This document shows positions 40,561 through 53,500 of a DNA stretch of 64,000 bases, piece by piece. Below the pieces are notes generated by a model. The model was not told where the DNA came from. It did not search any database and worked only from the letters and a program-made list of their open reading frames with translations. The stretch is from positions 62,001 through 126,000 of the forward strand of contig NW_005178620.1 in NCBI RefSeq assembly GCF_000350225.1, given 5' to 3'. The stretch's first letter is position 1. Each line of letters opens with the position of its first letter. A program made the translations under genes and the position numbers. Source of the stretch: Chondrus crispus. Its lineage: Eukaryota > Rhodophyta > Florideophyceae > Gigartinales > Gigartinaceae.

Positions 40561-41286
40561 ATGCCGTCGATCGTGTCTGGCGACACGGCAATAGCGCCCC
40601 TGGGGAACCAAGTATTCCGGTTTGAAGTCGAGAACGGTCTTGACGAAGTGCGTCGCCTTGACGAGACGGCCTCTGGCACCTCGACGGATTTGTGCCCATA
40701 TTTCTTTTCTCCAAATGGATGCACGAGAGGGGATCGATGCCAATGGCGGCACGCGCGCAACGACAAGTTAATTGTGTGCAAACATTACTTGCGGGGGCTG
40801 TGCAAGAAGCAGGACTTGTGTGACTATCTGCACTCAGTTGACTACGGACGAATGCCAGAGTGTTTTTTCTTTTCAAAATATGGCGAGTGTTCTAATGCTG
40901 AGTGTCCTTATCGTCACGTGGACCCGGAGAAAAAGAGAAACGAGTGCCCGTATTATGGCAGGGGCTTTTGTAGACACGGGCCCAAATGCCGACATCGACA
41001 TGTGAAGAAAGTGGCCTGCTCAAACTATTTGTCCGGGTTTTGCAAAGATGGACCAGATTGCGTGTTTGGACACGCGCGGTTCGAGATTGCACGGAATGTG
41101 GACGACGAGGATACGTTTAGCAATGGGATTGATCGGTTCGGGTTTGGACGGTCGCGCGGACCCGCGCCAAGACTGATTACGTTGGAGAACGGGATGCTAG
41201 CGACTGCAGCGGCGGTGCCCGGCATGCCGTTGGGGCGGGCTGCAGCTGCTGGAGGGTCGGGAATGGCACCGCAGGGCAAACGGTAG
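40561..41286 (+). CDS. CPSF4: CPSF30/Yth1-type polyadenylation factor, five CCCH zinc fingers
   Basis: A subunit of the cleavage and polyadenylation specificity factor; it binds the AAUAAA signal of pre-mRNA. The 241-residue protein from ATG 40561 has five consecutive CCCH fingers: CPYFFSPNGCTRGDRCQWRH, CKHYLRGLCKKQDLCDYLH, CFFFSKYGECSNAECPYRH, CPYYGRGFCRHGPKCRHRH and CSNYLSGFCKDGPDCVFGH, with spacing C-x(7/8)-C-x(4/5)-C-x(3)-H throughout. That number and order are those of CPSF30. There is no CCHC zinc knuckle after finger five, unlike the animal protein and like the yeast one. The C-terminal 60 residues are Gly/Ala/Met-rich. The open frame extends upstream to TTG 40468, but the ATG is preferred. 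It is convergent with the MMTAG2-like gene, with 152 bases between stop codons. Confidence 0.93.
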   Translation: MPSIVSGDTAIAPLGNQVFRFEVENGLDEVRRLDETASGTSTDLCPYFFSPNGCTRGDRCQWRHARNDKLIVCKHYLRGLCKKQDLCDYLHSVDYGRMPECFFFSKYGECSNAECPYRHVDPEKKRNECPYYGRGFCRHGPKCRHRHVKKVACSNYLSGFCKDGPDCVFGHARFEIARNVDDEDTFSNGIDRFGFGRSRGPAPRLITLENGMLATAAAVPGMPLGRAAAAGGSGMAPQGKR

Positions 41287-41438
41287 AGCACTGCGGCCAG
41301 CCCAGCACTCGCTGTCTTACTCGAGAGTGTTAATTTATTATTTGTGACCAAATAGCGTCGCCGAGAAAGTATACGTAGTGTAGTAGCGGTAACCCACCGA
41401 CAGAAACAAACTTCAGTATGAATAAACGTTGGATGCAA

Positions 41439-42152
41439 TCACCTCAACCTTTGCCGCCTCGCATACCGTCTTGCATCCGAATCCTGTGAGTCCGAAGTAT
41501 CCAACCATTCGTTCCTCTTCCTCCGAGACGCGGCCGGTCTCCCCCTCCTCCTCCTCCTCCGCGAGACCTCATCCTCCCAGCGGCACCTGGCACTCTCCCT
41601 CTCCGACTCTGTACTATCCCTGCGGACCGCATCCGCCACGGACCCCGCCCCCTGCGACCTCTCCCTCCTCCTCTGCCTATCAAGCCTCCTCGCCTGCCTC
41701 AGCTCCCTCGCGCGGCGTCTCATCTCCTTCCTCTGAGCCTTTTCGGCCCTATCCCTCGTCCTGCGCGCGGCCCTCCGTGCCGCGGCGCCGCTCTCCTCGC
41801 CGCGCTCGGCGTCGGCCTCGACCGTCTCCGCGAGCGCCTCGCGCACGGCGTCCGAGAACGAGCGGCCCACCAGCACCTGCCCCACGATGGCCTGCTCGCG
41901 GCGGCGCACGGCGTCCGCCTCCGCCTCCACGTCTGCCTCGGCCTCGTCCGTCGGCGACCGCGACGGCCGCGCCGCAGACGAGGCGCGCGCCCGCGCGTAC
42001 CACTGCGCGTCCCCGCCCCGCGACGTCGCAGGCACACGCACGCTGTTGCCCAGGTAGTAGTGCCGCTCCTGCGACGACACCGCGTCCCACGTGAACGCGC
42101 CCCGCCCGCCCCGCGTGCCCGTCTTGCGCGCCTCGGAGCCTACCAGGTCCAT
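41439..42152 (-). CDS. MMTAG2-like protein (Kinase_PP domain)
   Basis: From ATG 42152, 237 residues. The N-terminus matches the conserved segment of MMTAG2/C1orf35 proteins: TRGGRGAFTWDAVSS, HYYLGNSVRVP and AQWYARA correspond to the family pattern RGG-x-F-W-x(2)-V, YLG-S and WYA. A long charged helix region follows (AERGEESGAAARRAARRTRD and beyond) and an Arg/Ser-rich tail (RRRRRRGRPAASRRKRNEW) typical of nuclear, RNA-associated proteins. The molecular role of the family is not established. The open frame reaches GTG 42428, but the conserved segment begins right after ATG 42152. A 10-bp tandem repeat lies just upstream, in the probable 5' leader. Confidence 0.8.
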   Translation of the reverse strand: MDLVGSEARKTGTRGGRGAFTWDAVSSQERHYYLGNSVRVPATSRGGDAQWYARARASSAARPSRSPTDEAEADVEAEADAVRRREQAIVGQVLVGRSFSDAVREALAETVEADAERGEESGAAARRAARRTRDRAEKAQRKEMRRRARELRQARRLDRQRRRERSQGAGSVADAVRRDSTESERESARCRWEDEVSRRRRRRGRPAASRRKRNEWLDTSDSQDSDARRYARRQRLR

Positions 42153-42190
42153 GCTGGAGGGAGGTGGGCGGGAGGTGGATGGGCGGCGAA

Positions 42191-42260
42191 GAGGTGCAAA
42201 GAGGTGCAAAGAGGTGCGAAGAGGTGCGAAGAGGGGCGAAGAGGGGCGAAGAGGGGCGCG
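42191..42260. repeat. Seven-copy 10-bp tandem repeat in MMTAG2-like leader
   Basis: Exact 10-base period: GAGGTGCAAA at 42191 and 42201, GAGGTGCGAA at 42211 and 42221, GAGGGGCGAA at 42231 and 42241, GAGGGGCGCG at 42251. It starts 39 bases upstream of the ATG on the coding strand. Confidence 0.9.
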
Positions 42261-42646
42261 GAGGGGAGAGGGTGGAAAGTCCCCGCAGAGGACGGCATGC
42301 CCCCCGACCGAAGCAGTGGCGCAAGTTATCTGCGCTGTAAGCAGTAAGAGTCGTGTAATGAATACGTGGCAGAACGTGTACACAACGTGTACACGTAGGA
42401 GTTGTGCTCGCTGTAATGGTTTCCGCACATGTACAGTAATTTTACAGTACGGCTCGTAGTCTCATGTCTCTGTCTGTCCAGTATGATACACACAGCCACG
42501 TGGATGGCGCTGTTGCGAGAACGTCATCCAACGAAAACGCATGTGATCAGATCTGCAGCTCTCTCCCCCAATTGTCCTCCCTCCCCCCCCCCCCCGCTGC
42601 AAAAAGCCGTAACTCTCCTTAACTTTCAGTGCCTGGTTCGATACAG

Positions 42647-42693
42647 TATAGTGCTACCCTATGCCAGTGGCACTGACATAGGGTAGCACTATA
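42647..42693. repeat. Perfect 17-bp hairpin beside the second gap
   Basis: TATAGTGCTACCCTATG (42647-42663) pairs exactly with 42677-42693. The loop itself contains CAGTG/CACTG, so the stem can extend. A 13-C run lies at 42583-42595. Confidence 0.85.
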
Positions 42694-42720
42694 TCGCGAC
42701 CCCCCCTGTACTGCATGAAC

Positions 42721-42891
42721 NNNNNNNNNNNNNNNNNNNNNNNNNNNNNNNNNNNNNNNNNNNNNNNNNNNNNNNNNNNNNNNNNNNNNNNNNNNNNNNN
42801 NNNNNNNNNNNNNNNNNNNNNNNNNNNNNNNNNNNNNNNNNNNNNNNNNNNNNNNNNNNNNNNNNNNNNNNNNNNNNNNNNNNNNNNNNNN
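42721..42891. other. Assembly gap (171 N)
   Basis: The odd length suggests an estimated gap size. It hides the 5' end of the RUS-family gene. Confidence 0.95.
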
Positions 42892-44245
42892 GGCCCTGCG
42901 CGCGCACGGCCTTGCCGCGCGCGTGTGCGGCGCGCAGTACGCTTGCCCCGAGCCCGCGCTGGCCGGCTCGTCCTCGCGCCCGCTGGCCCTGACCGCCGTT
43001 GCCGCCACCCCCGTGCTGCTGGAGACGCGCGGCGACGAGGTCCGCCGCTACGCCCTCAACTCCTCCGACATGCTCGAGAAGCAGGAGGAGCCCGATACGC
43101 GCTCGCTGTCGGAGCGCATCGTCGCTTGGTTGACGCATGTGTACCTACCGCAGGGGTATCCGCATACCACTACGCCGGATTATATCTCGTTTACAAAGTA
43201 CCGCACGCTTCAGAACCTCGCCTCGGCTATCATGTCCGTCATCTCCACGGAAGCACTGCTGTTCGGCCTGGGGCTCGGGAAAACCGTCGCCGCGAGCGCG
43301 GCGGCGATTAGTTGGGTACTAAAGGACGGCGCTAGTTACTTGGTGAAGATCGGTTATGGAGGTACGTTTGGCTCCAAGTTTGACGATGACCCTAAGAGTT
43401 GGCGCATTGCCGCAGACATTGTCGAGGATATCGGTGGCGCTATTGAGATCTGCACACCGTTGTTTTCGCTCGCCTACTTCCTACCACTCGCTTCGTTGGC
43501 GGTTTGTTTGAGGGGTATGTCTGCGATGACTGGCACGGCCACACGTCATGTCGTTTATCGCTCGCTAGCTACTAGTGGCATGCAGAATACGGGCGATATC
43601 GCCACCAAAGGGGAGAGCCAGGGCGTCACCATGAAAATGCTTGGCCTTGGCACGGGCGTTCTTGTATCCTCGCGGATCGGCCAGAATTACTATGCTTTGC
43701 TCGCTGCCTATGCTTCACTGGCCGTGGTGCATATCGTTGCGAATTGGCGCTCAGTTCAGTGCGTTCAGTTTTCCTTCTTTAACAAGCAGCGCGCTTCCCT
43801 CGTCATCGACAGTCATCTCAACGGTGAACAGCTGCCGAGTCCGTATGATGTGTCGCATACGGAGAAGATTGTGCTCCCGCCGTGGCTTGGTTTTCAACCT
43901 GCCGTTAAGATTGGAGTTCCAGTTACCGATGCTGTCTCGAGCTCGGAGCAGTTGCGGCAGGCGATAAAGCTGTTTAGGGGAGAGAAGTTTTTGATTCTCA
44001 CTCAGGATGAAGGCAAGAAAGTCAGGGTACTTTTGAGGCCGGAAGCGACTTCTAGGGATGCGTTGAAGGCATACTACACGATCAAGAAGTATATGCAGTC
44101 AAATTCTTTGTCGCCTGACAAGCTTGCAGAGTCGTACAAGTATATGAAGCGCAACTTATCCAATTTTGAAAGCAAAGCAGCCGCGGCTGGCTGGGACACC
44201 AGACATATGCTCCTGACTGATGGGAGGAGTCGAGTAAAATGGTGA
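42892..44245 (+). CDS. RUS-family protein (DUF647), 5' end in gap
   Basis: Root-UVB-sensitive family; plant members act in light and vitamin B6-linked development, and a human relative also exists, but the biochemical function is unknown. The frame is open from the gap edge (no stop between 42893 and the first Met), so the start is missing; about 450 residues remain. Family motifs: LPQGYPHTTTPDYISFTKYRTLQ, then TEALLFGLGLG, SWVLKDGASYLVKIGYGGTFGSKFDDDPKSWRIAADIVEDIGGAIE and GDIATKGESQGVTMKMLGLG, with hydrophobic segments between. The DxxxDPKxWR block is diagnostic. The C-terminal third (KFLILTQDEGKKVRVLLRPEA) is the variable domain. It is convergent with VPS13, with 333 bases between stop codons. 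Confidence 0.9.
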
Positions 44246-44578
44246 CCCTTCGGTAGGGATTTCGTCCCATGCTGAGTCGCCGAACTGTATTTTTTTTGTA
44301 AAAGCAGTAACAACATTGTCGAAATAGCGTCCTTCAATGAGGTATGCACAAGTGCTCTTAGCTGGATAGCTGCGCTGCTTGCCGGGTTACATTGACGCCA
44401 TTTTAGGCCTGCGAAAATTGAAATTGAACAATTATTTATTGTGTAATCATGCTCCGCTTGTCCTACACGAGCAATAGACACTGCTCTTAAACACACAGCT
44501 CTACTAACGCTACTACAAAGTAATAGCAATATCTTTGGAAAGTTAGTTATTAGTCATAGTACAATACAGTTTCGTGGA
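44246..44578. other. Short spacer between convergent RUS-family and VPS13 genes
   Basis: Holds both 3' ends; AT-rich towards VPS13. No gene. Confidence 0.5.
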
Positions 44579-47500
44579 CTATTCTTTTGGTTTTCGGTCG
44601 AGAAGTAGTGCATAGGCTGCAGCAAGATCTGCATCACATTCTTCAAGAGCCGACATTGACTCTTCCGATGAAAATCCTAGTGAAGAAAGCTTCGCGATGA
44701 GTTCAGGGTCTCTCGGATCTGCAGATGGATTTTGTGGGGCGTGAGGCGGTTTCGAGTTCAATGGTAGCAAGAATGGACTCACTTGGCTCCTTCCGAAAAG
44801 CAAAGGCTCGGCCGGCGCCTTTCTTGAGATTGATTCTTGCTTCTTACTCACTGCAATACCTTGTAAGTTAGACTCACTGGCTAGAGTTATCACAGTTTCC
44901 ACATGATTTCCTTTCTCACCACCCTGAAAGCGAGCCACAAACCCTGCTGGAGCTTCAACAGCATATGCATTGGAGGCCAGCAGAGGATTCAAAAAGCGAA
45001 TAATGAACATCTTCCCCGATTTCCCTCCATCGGTACCAACTTGCATCACTATCCTTCCAGAGATATCCTTCGCACGATCCGCTGTCCCATCTGCCTCAAA
45101 GAGAGATACTGATCTCTTCTCAATTGTGGATGTTGGCTCTTGCACCCATGCACCAGAGTCAAGGGAAGAGCAAACCAGGCGTAACGCATGCTCCGTTAGA
45201 TTCACAACAATCAGTCGAACTGATCGAGCAGCGTCAATTGAAATTGCAGATGCGCTGTTTGCTATCTTTTGTAATTGGAGTGATATGTCTTGGTCTGTTA
45301 ATGACATGTTTTGGCTTCGCACTGTATTCGAAGAACGCCCGGGAAGCTTCATGTCCGTGAATACACCGCGACGTCCGTCAACAGAGGCATCTTGATGGAG
45401 GCTCTTCAATTCATACATATTTCCGGATTCTGTTCCTTGCTGCATAGAATTGGATAAATCGGCCAATTCGAGGGAGCCATCGCGATAGTGTTCCCGCACT
45501 CCTTGTCCAGCCGCCGATTTCTTGGCCAGTAGAATGTTTTGGGGGATGGGAAGAACCGCTTTGGTTGTTATCCGCAGGTCGTCAAGAGCCTTCCGCAAAG
45601 CTGTGTTGAAGTCGTTTCTAGACGAAATGGATCCGCAGTGGATCTTTTGCCATCCGGTCGGCGCAGTCGTCCTTGACTTTTGTCCTAACGGACGAATTCC
45701 AACCATTAAATAGTCCTTTGCAGCAACCGAAACTTGCGTATCGGCGATATGCAATAACGGATACTCCCATATTACATGGCCGTCTAACGATGCTACAATC
45801 AATCGTTTGTTCGTCACCAGACCGGCTCTCATTTTTTCTGCTCTTTGTGGGTTGCCTTGGGCATCGAGCAAATATTTTGTATGGAAATGAGACGAGCGCG
45901 TGCTTCGTCTCATCAGCGCCCACAGAAACGCAATGACATCGTCCTCCGTTGCGCCGGAATGAACAGCTACAAGGTGTGTCCAGGAGAGTAGTCTCTCCTC
46001 ATTTGACTGATTTTCTCCACTGTTGACAACTCTGAGAATAGCATGTCCGAGAGCCGCGCGCAGGTCGTAGGATATCATTTGGTCAGCATTTGCACCCCAG
46101 AATGCGCGCGGAGGACGAGCTGGTTCAGCAAGACCATGAGACCGATCGGATACCATCATGCTGCGAAACCCTGCTGCTGGTTCAGCAATTAGGTCGAGAG
46201 CTCCAGTGATTGGTTTTAGCATTCCACCGATGAAACCTTTTCCTAGCCCCTTGATAAATCCCGAAGGTCCCTCTTCAGCGGCTCCTTGAATCGGGTCTCG
46301 AATTAAACCAGCTGCTCCCGAAGCAATTCCATGACCAAAGCTGAGCGCGCCGGTGTAAAGACCCTGCGCCGGAGAGGATGCAATTCGAGCACGACCTCCG
46401 CGAATAGAGTCACGTTCTGCGAGGTACTCACGGTCGCCAACTGCCGTCTCTAGTCCCTGCGCAACAGCTCGGGGGATGCCACCCAAAGATCCAACGATCC
46501 CTCCTACGGTATTCGTCAGTAATGACGAAGATCCACGGCCAATGCTTGCGATAAAATCAGCAGATCCTTTCGCATTTGCTGGTTCGACGAAAAAATCTCG
46601 CGTCCCTATTGCAATGGAGTCAAAGAGCGCTGATGGATTCCCGATCAATGAGTTTGATGCCAGTAGCACCATTTTTTGGTTTGAACCTTGTGAGACGTAG
46701 TACTCTGTGATTAACGAGCGGAAATGAGATGCAGTATCGAAAACATGCTGCAATTCAAGAGCATTGAAGCGAAATTCTGCGTTCTCAACATTCCCAAGAA
46801 CAGCCACCAGTGTTCGAATAAGAGACCTGAACCCGCCAATATGTTCTGCAGCACTTGATGTTCGGGACGATGTGAATGAAACAGATAACTTCAGTGGGCA
46901 CAACTCCAGGTGTTCAACGTAGATACGGTTAAGAGCACCACTTGCTCTACCTTTCGTAGCTACAGCCCGTTGTTTTGTCCCCGTAGTTGCGTTATCATTC
47001 GCAAGAAGAGCAAGGCCAGTTTCCGCACCATCCTTCCCATCAAGTGCTTCTTCCCTCTCTCGATTCGAGCCACCAGCTGCTTCAAGCAGCGAAACCACAA
47101 AGAGCCAAACCCGAAGAACAAAATCCTCGTCGGCTGCGAGTTGCAGCTCTTGGAGTGCGACGAAAATCCCACGAAAACTTCCAATGCGTTGCTCAATTGC
47201 AGGGTACTGTCCATGAAGTGTGAATTGAAAAAATGGCTTACGGGGTGGCTCCCGGCGTGTAGTCTGACTGGAAGACATTCCATCCTTTGCTCTCTCTGTC
47301 ATTCGTCCGATCACACCTGTGGATGGTGGCGGGGGAGACCACAAAACTACAGGCCATGTGCAATGTGAAAGCTGGTTGTCCAACTGTAGATCCATGACTT
47401 CGCAAATCACTAGCTGTTGACCATCGAATCTATCTAACCGGAAATGAATGCCAGAAACAGAAAGATAAGCAAGTTCAGCTGGTGTTGATTCCACAAACGA

Positions 47501-50500
47501 TATTCCAAGGCCTTTCACAAAAAGCTCGACATCGACGTTTCCACTAGCATCCGCGGTATCTGATGGTCCATAGCTTTTGCTGTTGGCTGCAACTTCAATA
47601 GAATCCTCGACTTCTCCTCTTTCAATTTGTTTCGTACTCTTACTGGCTTTGCCCTCACCATCTCGAAAGGTTACTACTTTCGTGGGGCCGTCAACATGAA
47701 CGGATATGCAGAGAGGTGGATCAAATCGTTTCGAATTCGAAAACGGGATGTCTTTTCTGATTATGTCAATATTGAGGTCAAACTTCGAGGCCTTCGCTCC
47801 CTTCGGTTTTCTGACAAGCCCTCCTTGCAGCCGAGTAACGTCTGACTCATCTGCGTGCGCAGAATCAGCTTCACTCGTCGCAAGTAAGGTAACATTACCC
47901 GCCCCATCTCTCCCGCTTGTCCCTTCCAGCACTTCAATCACTAGAGAGCGGCGCTTGACTGGAGCTTGAGGGTCATCCCACGAGTAACGAGTAGACTTGC
48001 CGGGCCTGACCAACCATGGGTGGGTTTCGTTAACTCCCGACTGTCGGAATGCTATGGATCTTGCGTTGCATAGGTTGACAATCCTGTAAGGTGGGGTGCT
48101 TCTATCCTCTTTGTGAACGATAATAGACGAAACTCCATTTCCTATCTTGGAAACGACTACACGGGCGATGTATTGCTCATGCCGCTTTGGACGATACATT
48201 TTTGCTGCAAATTCTCCTTCCACTCCCGTAACGAAAACGGGACGCGACCATATCCAATCGCTCAAGCCATCCGCAGTTGCTCGTCGAAAACATAGCGCAG
48301 TCTTATGGGATCGAAAGTCACAATGAAGAGCACAATGCTTGTCTGGTTCAATTGAATGTACTTTTGCTGCAAGAGCTATCCCATGAGGGTTAAGGGCCTC
48401 TGGTTGACACCATTGGAGAAGAGCACCTGTGCGGTTCTCGAGCCAGGCAGCGTTCCTTATTGTAACTACAAGAGCCCGTTGAAATCGACCTTTCGCCGGC
48501 CGCACTTCAAGGAAGAGGGATAAGCCATCAAATTTTATGGGTACAGGCTTGTCAATTTCGGAAACCTCCGTTCCAATGTTAACCCAAATGTCTTCTGTAA
48601 CATCAACTCTTTGAAAGGACATCCACGAGCCTGAAAAACAAATAAACTTTTCTGCCACGGTTCCAGGAGGGCAACCACGCAAGAATGCCTTTGGACTTCC
48701 CGATTCATATCCATCACGCCCTGGTCCGTGATTTCGGAAGAATAAGTCCGTATCCGAACGGTTCCTAATCCAGAATTCGCAATATGCCCGTACATACCTT
48801 GTATTCACCCGTTGCTCTTGAATGAGACTGAGCTTCAACGGAGTATATTTGCCTGCACCCATCGATATGGACCTCAAACTTGCCAAATTCGGATGATAAG
48901 TACCAAAGCTACGGTGTGGTGGCGAATGGGAAAATATGTTTGTCTCTGATGCTTGGGGACTGTTGTCAAAGCCCATGGAAATCGAAAGAGCATTCAAATC
49001 TGATCCTGCGGTATGAATATGAGCTTCACGCGAGGGCTCGATCGTCCCATACCCAACCACCTGTTCCTTCCCAGAAGCACTGATGGCACCAGAGGTGGCA
49101 AGCTTAAAACTCAGCCTCCGGGGCATGATATTCTCAATAACAAGTGGCGGACAAATGTGAACATCGACCCATGAGCCGACACCACTACCCCCATCGATGG
49201 GACTTTCAGCCTTTGTATCTACTAGTGGGAAGATAGACATGCAAAAGAAGCCTCGAGCTTCTGCTTTCCTGCATGTCAGAATGGGAGCTATCGGCCCGTG
49301 TGTTTTCAGTTCGCCATCACTTCCTGTTCGAGCTTTTGCTCTCAAGCTTTGAGCTATTGTATGCAGAGCCGACATCTTGCTTAACGGATCACTCCAGGTG
49401 TAGCTATAGCGCACTCTTCCCCTCGCCTTGGGGCGTCGGTCGTTATCTTCATACAAACCCATATCATTGTCAGGGGCATGGAAAATAGCAGGTCTGATAC
49501 GAATAGATCGGTTGACTGAGTGAACCGGAACTGACCAAGAAGCTCCTGCCTTCAGCAATACTGTTGCCTTTCTATCGACTCCTTCCGAACCTCTTGCGCA
49601 CAACGATTTCATCTGCTCACCAGCGCTTGCAGATTTCGAGAGATCACCGGCATTGACTTCCAACACAGTACTCGTTTTGTTCACAAGACGCAATAAAGAT
49701 CGAATACATCCACACGGAACCCCGTGTTTCATTGATACGGCCCATACAAATGTTTGCGAGGTGAGTTCGCCCCGATTCCCAGACGGTAATGTTCCTAGTT
49801 CACGTGTATCGGGCACTAGCGTTACAAGTCGCGCACCAGTTTCAGCAGTCGATAAAGTAACAGCTTCATATCCGCTGAAAAGTAACACGCACCGCATGGC
49901 AAGCTGACGATTTTTGTTTGGATCGGAAGACAACCCTCCGCTGGCACCAATGGCGGTCCACAGCATCTCATCAGTGGGCGTATCAACTTCTCTCTCATCT
50001 CCATTTCCTCGCAGGGTCCACCTTGTGGAATCATGAAGAAGCCACATCACAAGACTACGACCAGTTTCGTTTCTCACACTGAAAGCAGCAACACTTGGTC
50101 GACGGGCACCCGCTTCGGGTGCACGGAAGCTGGAACTCAGATTTCTCGAAAGCACTGTCCCCGAACCAGACCCTCTGTCATCTACTTCTGCCCTCATTCT
50201 TGAAGCTAAATCTTCAATCGCCGACTTCAACGCGTTCGAAACTCGAGCGGCTCCGGAGACTGTAATCGGGGTCACGTTGATGTCAATGACTCGTTCAGCT
50301 CGCACATTGACCGCTCGCGATCCAGACCGACCTTGCGATGCAGCAAATTCGATTGGAAAGGTCTCAATGCCTGGTTCCCACCATCCTTTCTCCTCGTTGA
50401 AGAGGTCCAGAGCAAATTCGAATGCAGCATTAAGAAGCCACGGGAAATTTGATCGGAGAACAGCATTTCTGAGACGTGCTTCCATAATGGGCACATACCT

Positions 50501-53500
50501 TCCCGCAGTCTCATCTGTAAACATAAGTCTACTGTGAGGAAGAGCGAAGTGGATGGCAAGCCGGGCATCGCCTTCCTCCCCTTTGTCAATCCATTCGTCA
50601 AACCGACCAGGCTGCGGCGGCCGCACTGAAAGCACGCTCGACTGTAACCTCACTAACCGAGAACCCACAGCAAGTATCAGTGGTGCATCGTTCACGTCAA
50701 TTCGCACCAAAATCGATTCAGCATTAACAGACAAAGTCGAGCCAGGAGCCTTGATGGGCTCCTCTCCTGGGGTTTTCGGGGGATCATATCCACTACCGTC
50801 AAACTTCATAGAGACGTCACATGGATATAACATCGGCGTTTCTACATCGGTGTTCCATGACGAAGATGATCGCTTAAACAACGGGCTGCTCGGTGCAACC
50901 GGAAATGCACTACGGTGGGGTCCCAAGATCGACAGGTTCACATGAATACCGTTTGCCGCTACTTCGACACGATTGCGTCCCGTGACAGCCGCCCATTGTA
51001 CCTTAGCAATGACGTCACCGCGAATAACCAGAGAACGAGCATCACCTGGATATTGATTCGCCATTAACCAGACTTCTGGTCTAGAAATCGTCAGTATTAA
51101 AAGTCGTCCATTAAATCGCAGGAGCGGAGCAGGGGCAGATGACTTCAGAAAAGGGAACCCAGGCGCCGTCAAATTCCCAAGATCCCTGAAGAGCTCTGGT
51201 TCAACAATAATACGCAGGTCCGATGCAACCACCATCACATTCGCACGGAAACCGAATGGCCGGTCCCAGGTCAAAGCGATGGATCTATTGTCCTCAGATA
51301 TATTACCTGAGCTGTCCTCTTGAGGCTTAATATCACCGTCATATGAATTGCTGAATTGCTCGAACTTCCGAGTTGTCGGCATCACAAGTGTTTCCCCGTA
51401 AGTTGGAGCTGACGGGCGAATATCCACAAGGGAATTCATGTTGGCGCTCACCTCGACAGACATGCGGTAGTCAACCCCATATTCAAAGCACCCAAGGAGG
51501 TCTCGGAGTTCGGACTTGATAAGCTTGGCCTCTTCGGCTCGGGGATCCGCTCCATACATTATAGTGCTCTCAATTACTGGCACTTCAAATAGAATTTGAT
51601 AGTTTGCCGGCATCCGGTTTGACGAAAACATTATTGGTTGTACTGGTTTTCTTCTTGGAAGAACTGGCGTCTTCAAACCACGCACAATGTCCGTGAATTC
51701 AATATCTGGTCTCTCGATCACGTTTTCCGTAAAAGTGAAATAAAGAATGCTATACTCTGCTTCACATAGCCTAGCATAAATGCCATTGGGTGCACATACC
51801 CGTACCCTTATTGTTGGTAGCCACTTCGCCGGGTCGTACTCTCTTTCTTCTTCCCCATCTTTCAACACTGGGATACCATCTGTATTTAGAATAACCTGCG
51901 GAACTCGGCGACTCCGCCATGCATCAAGTTTCGCGACAATACATATACCCTCTGCAAATGGGGTCAGATCCGATATTGGGCATGTCGGTGATATCTGTTG
52001 CAAGACCGGCTCTTTTCCACCGAGAGTTAAAGCTCTCCCTTCCCCCTCAGCTGGTGGCCGATACAGGACATGAGCGTTTACGTCTCGAGCATTCACTTGA
52101 AATCCGATGCGATATCCTGGGGACGGACGATCTTCATTTGAAATTGATGAGTGCGGTACAAAGAACCGCAATGCCTCATAGGGGCTCTGTGAATGACGGG
52201 GCATCACAATATCCACATTCTCCGTCACTAGTTTCAAACGCATTCGACCAGTAAGCCTTGGAATTGCGGGAAACTCTTCATGTTCTTCACCTTGAAATAC
52301 TTCGCCTATGCCTCCCTTCATTTCCAGAACTGGTTTCAAGCTATCTCGCAGTGCATCAAAGTACTTCTTCAGAATGATGATGAAGCGCTGTAAGTACACA
52401 ATGCGCAAATTCGTCAAACGGGCCTCTAACCATACGTCTTCGGTTTCTGATTCTGGAACGCTTAGAGACCATCCATCGCCTTCCTCAGACCCATAATTTG
52501 GGTTAATCCCCCTGCGCGTATACCTGATAGTCTCAGAGTAAACCTCATGCGCAGATGTGAGGTCTTGAACACCGAAACCACCAAGGTTCCCCGATGCTTC
52601 AATCGCCCCGTTGGAGAATTGCGTAAGACCTACGCGACAATTTGTGACGTCAAAGCTTCCAATCGCACCATCAGCGGAGACGAGGGTAAGGTTTAGACCG
52701 TCTAAATCTGCAGTGACGTGCAGACGACCTCTATTGGCAATAGCCTGTTTTGTCTGTTCCATTCTGCGCTCAGCCTGTTCCCGTAGAGCCTTAGCGGCGC
52801 TGGACGTCGTCATACCAAGTGCGTTAAAAGGATCCGAATATACCACGTCGTCACTGTTCGCCTCTCCTCCACCGCGAACCGCTCTATCAGTACCCGCAAA
52901 CTGCTGTGCATCACCAGCGTGACTGACATGGGACGCTCGGTAAGAACTTTCCGGTGTTTGAATTTTGTTCTTGTTCAAGTAGAAGAAATCTGCTAGGGCG
53001 AAATAGGTCTCTCGAACGCACACCATATGCAGTGACAGTATCTTCACGGCCAAAGACTGCTCGTGATTTACTAAGTCACCACGGTACGACAGCACTATGA
53101 ACGTGGTTTGGTCTCCGTGGGCGAAACTGTCTTCAGGGGCGGAGTCAGATGCTTGAAGCCCAGACCCATAGTGGTTCATCCCCGCATACGCCAAGCGACG
53201 GAACGGAGCTGTTGCGCCTCGACTCCCGTCAATGATTGCAAACGTCCTTACCCGAAAATCGAAGTCTACGAGCTCTGGCCTCTTCATCAATTTGATCATG
53301 GTCCCGGTTGAGGATAATGTGACAACACGCTTCGAGCCTGAATCGCGTAGTTCAAGTTGAAGGTCTTCAAAATCTAAACTCATTTCAAATGATATGAGCG
53401 CAGATTCTGAGCGTTCCACGATGCCATTCGATACCACCGTTTCACCACCGCCATGAGCGAACCGCACTTCTTCAAGCTCTGCAGACATGGAGATGGAGTT

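Noticed and set aside
41429-42094. 221-codon plus-strand open frame
   Set aside because: Antisense to the MMTAG2-like gene; Pro/Ser/Arg bias mirrors that gene's codons.
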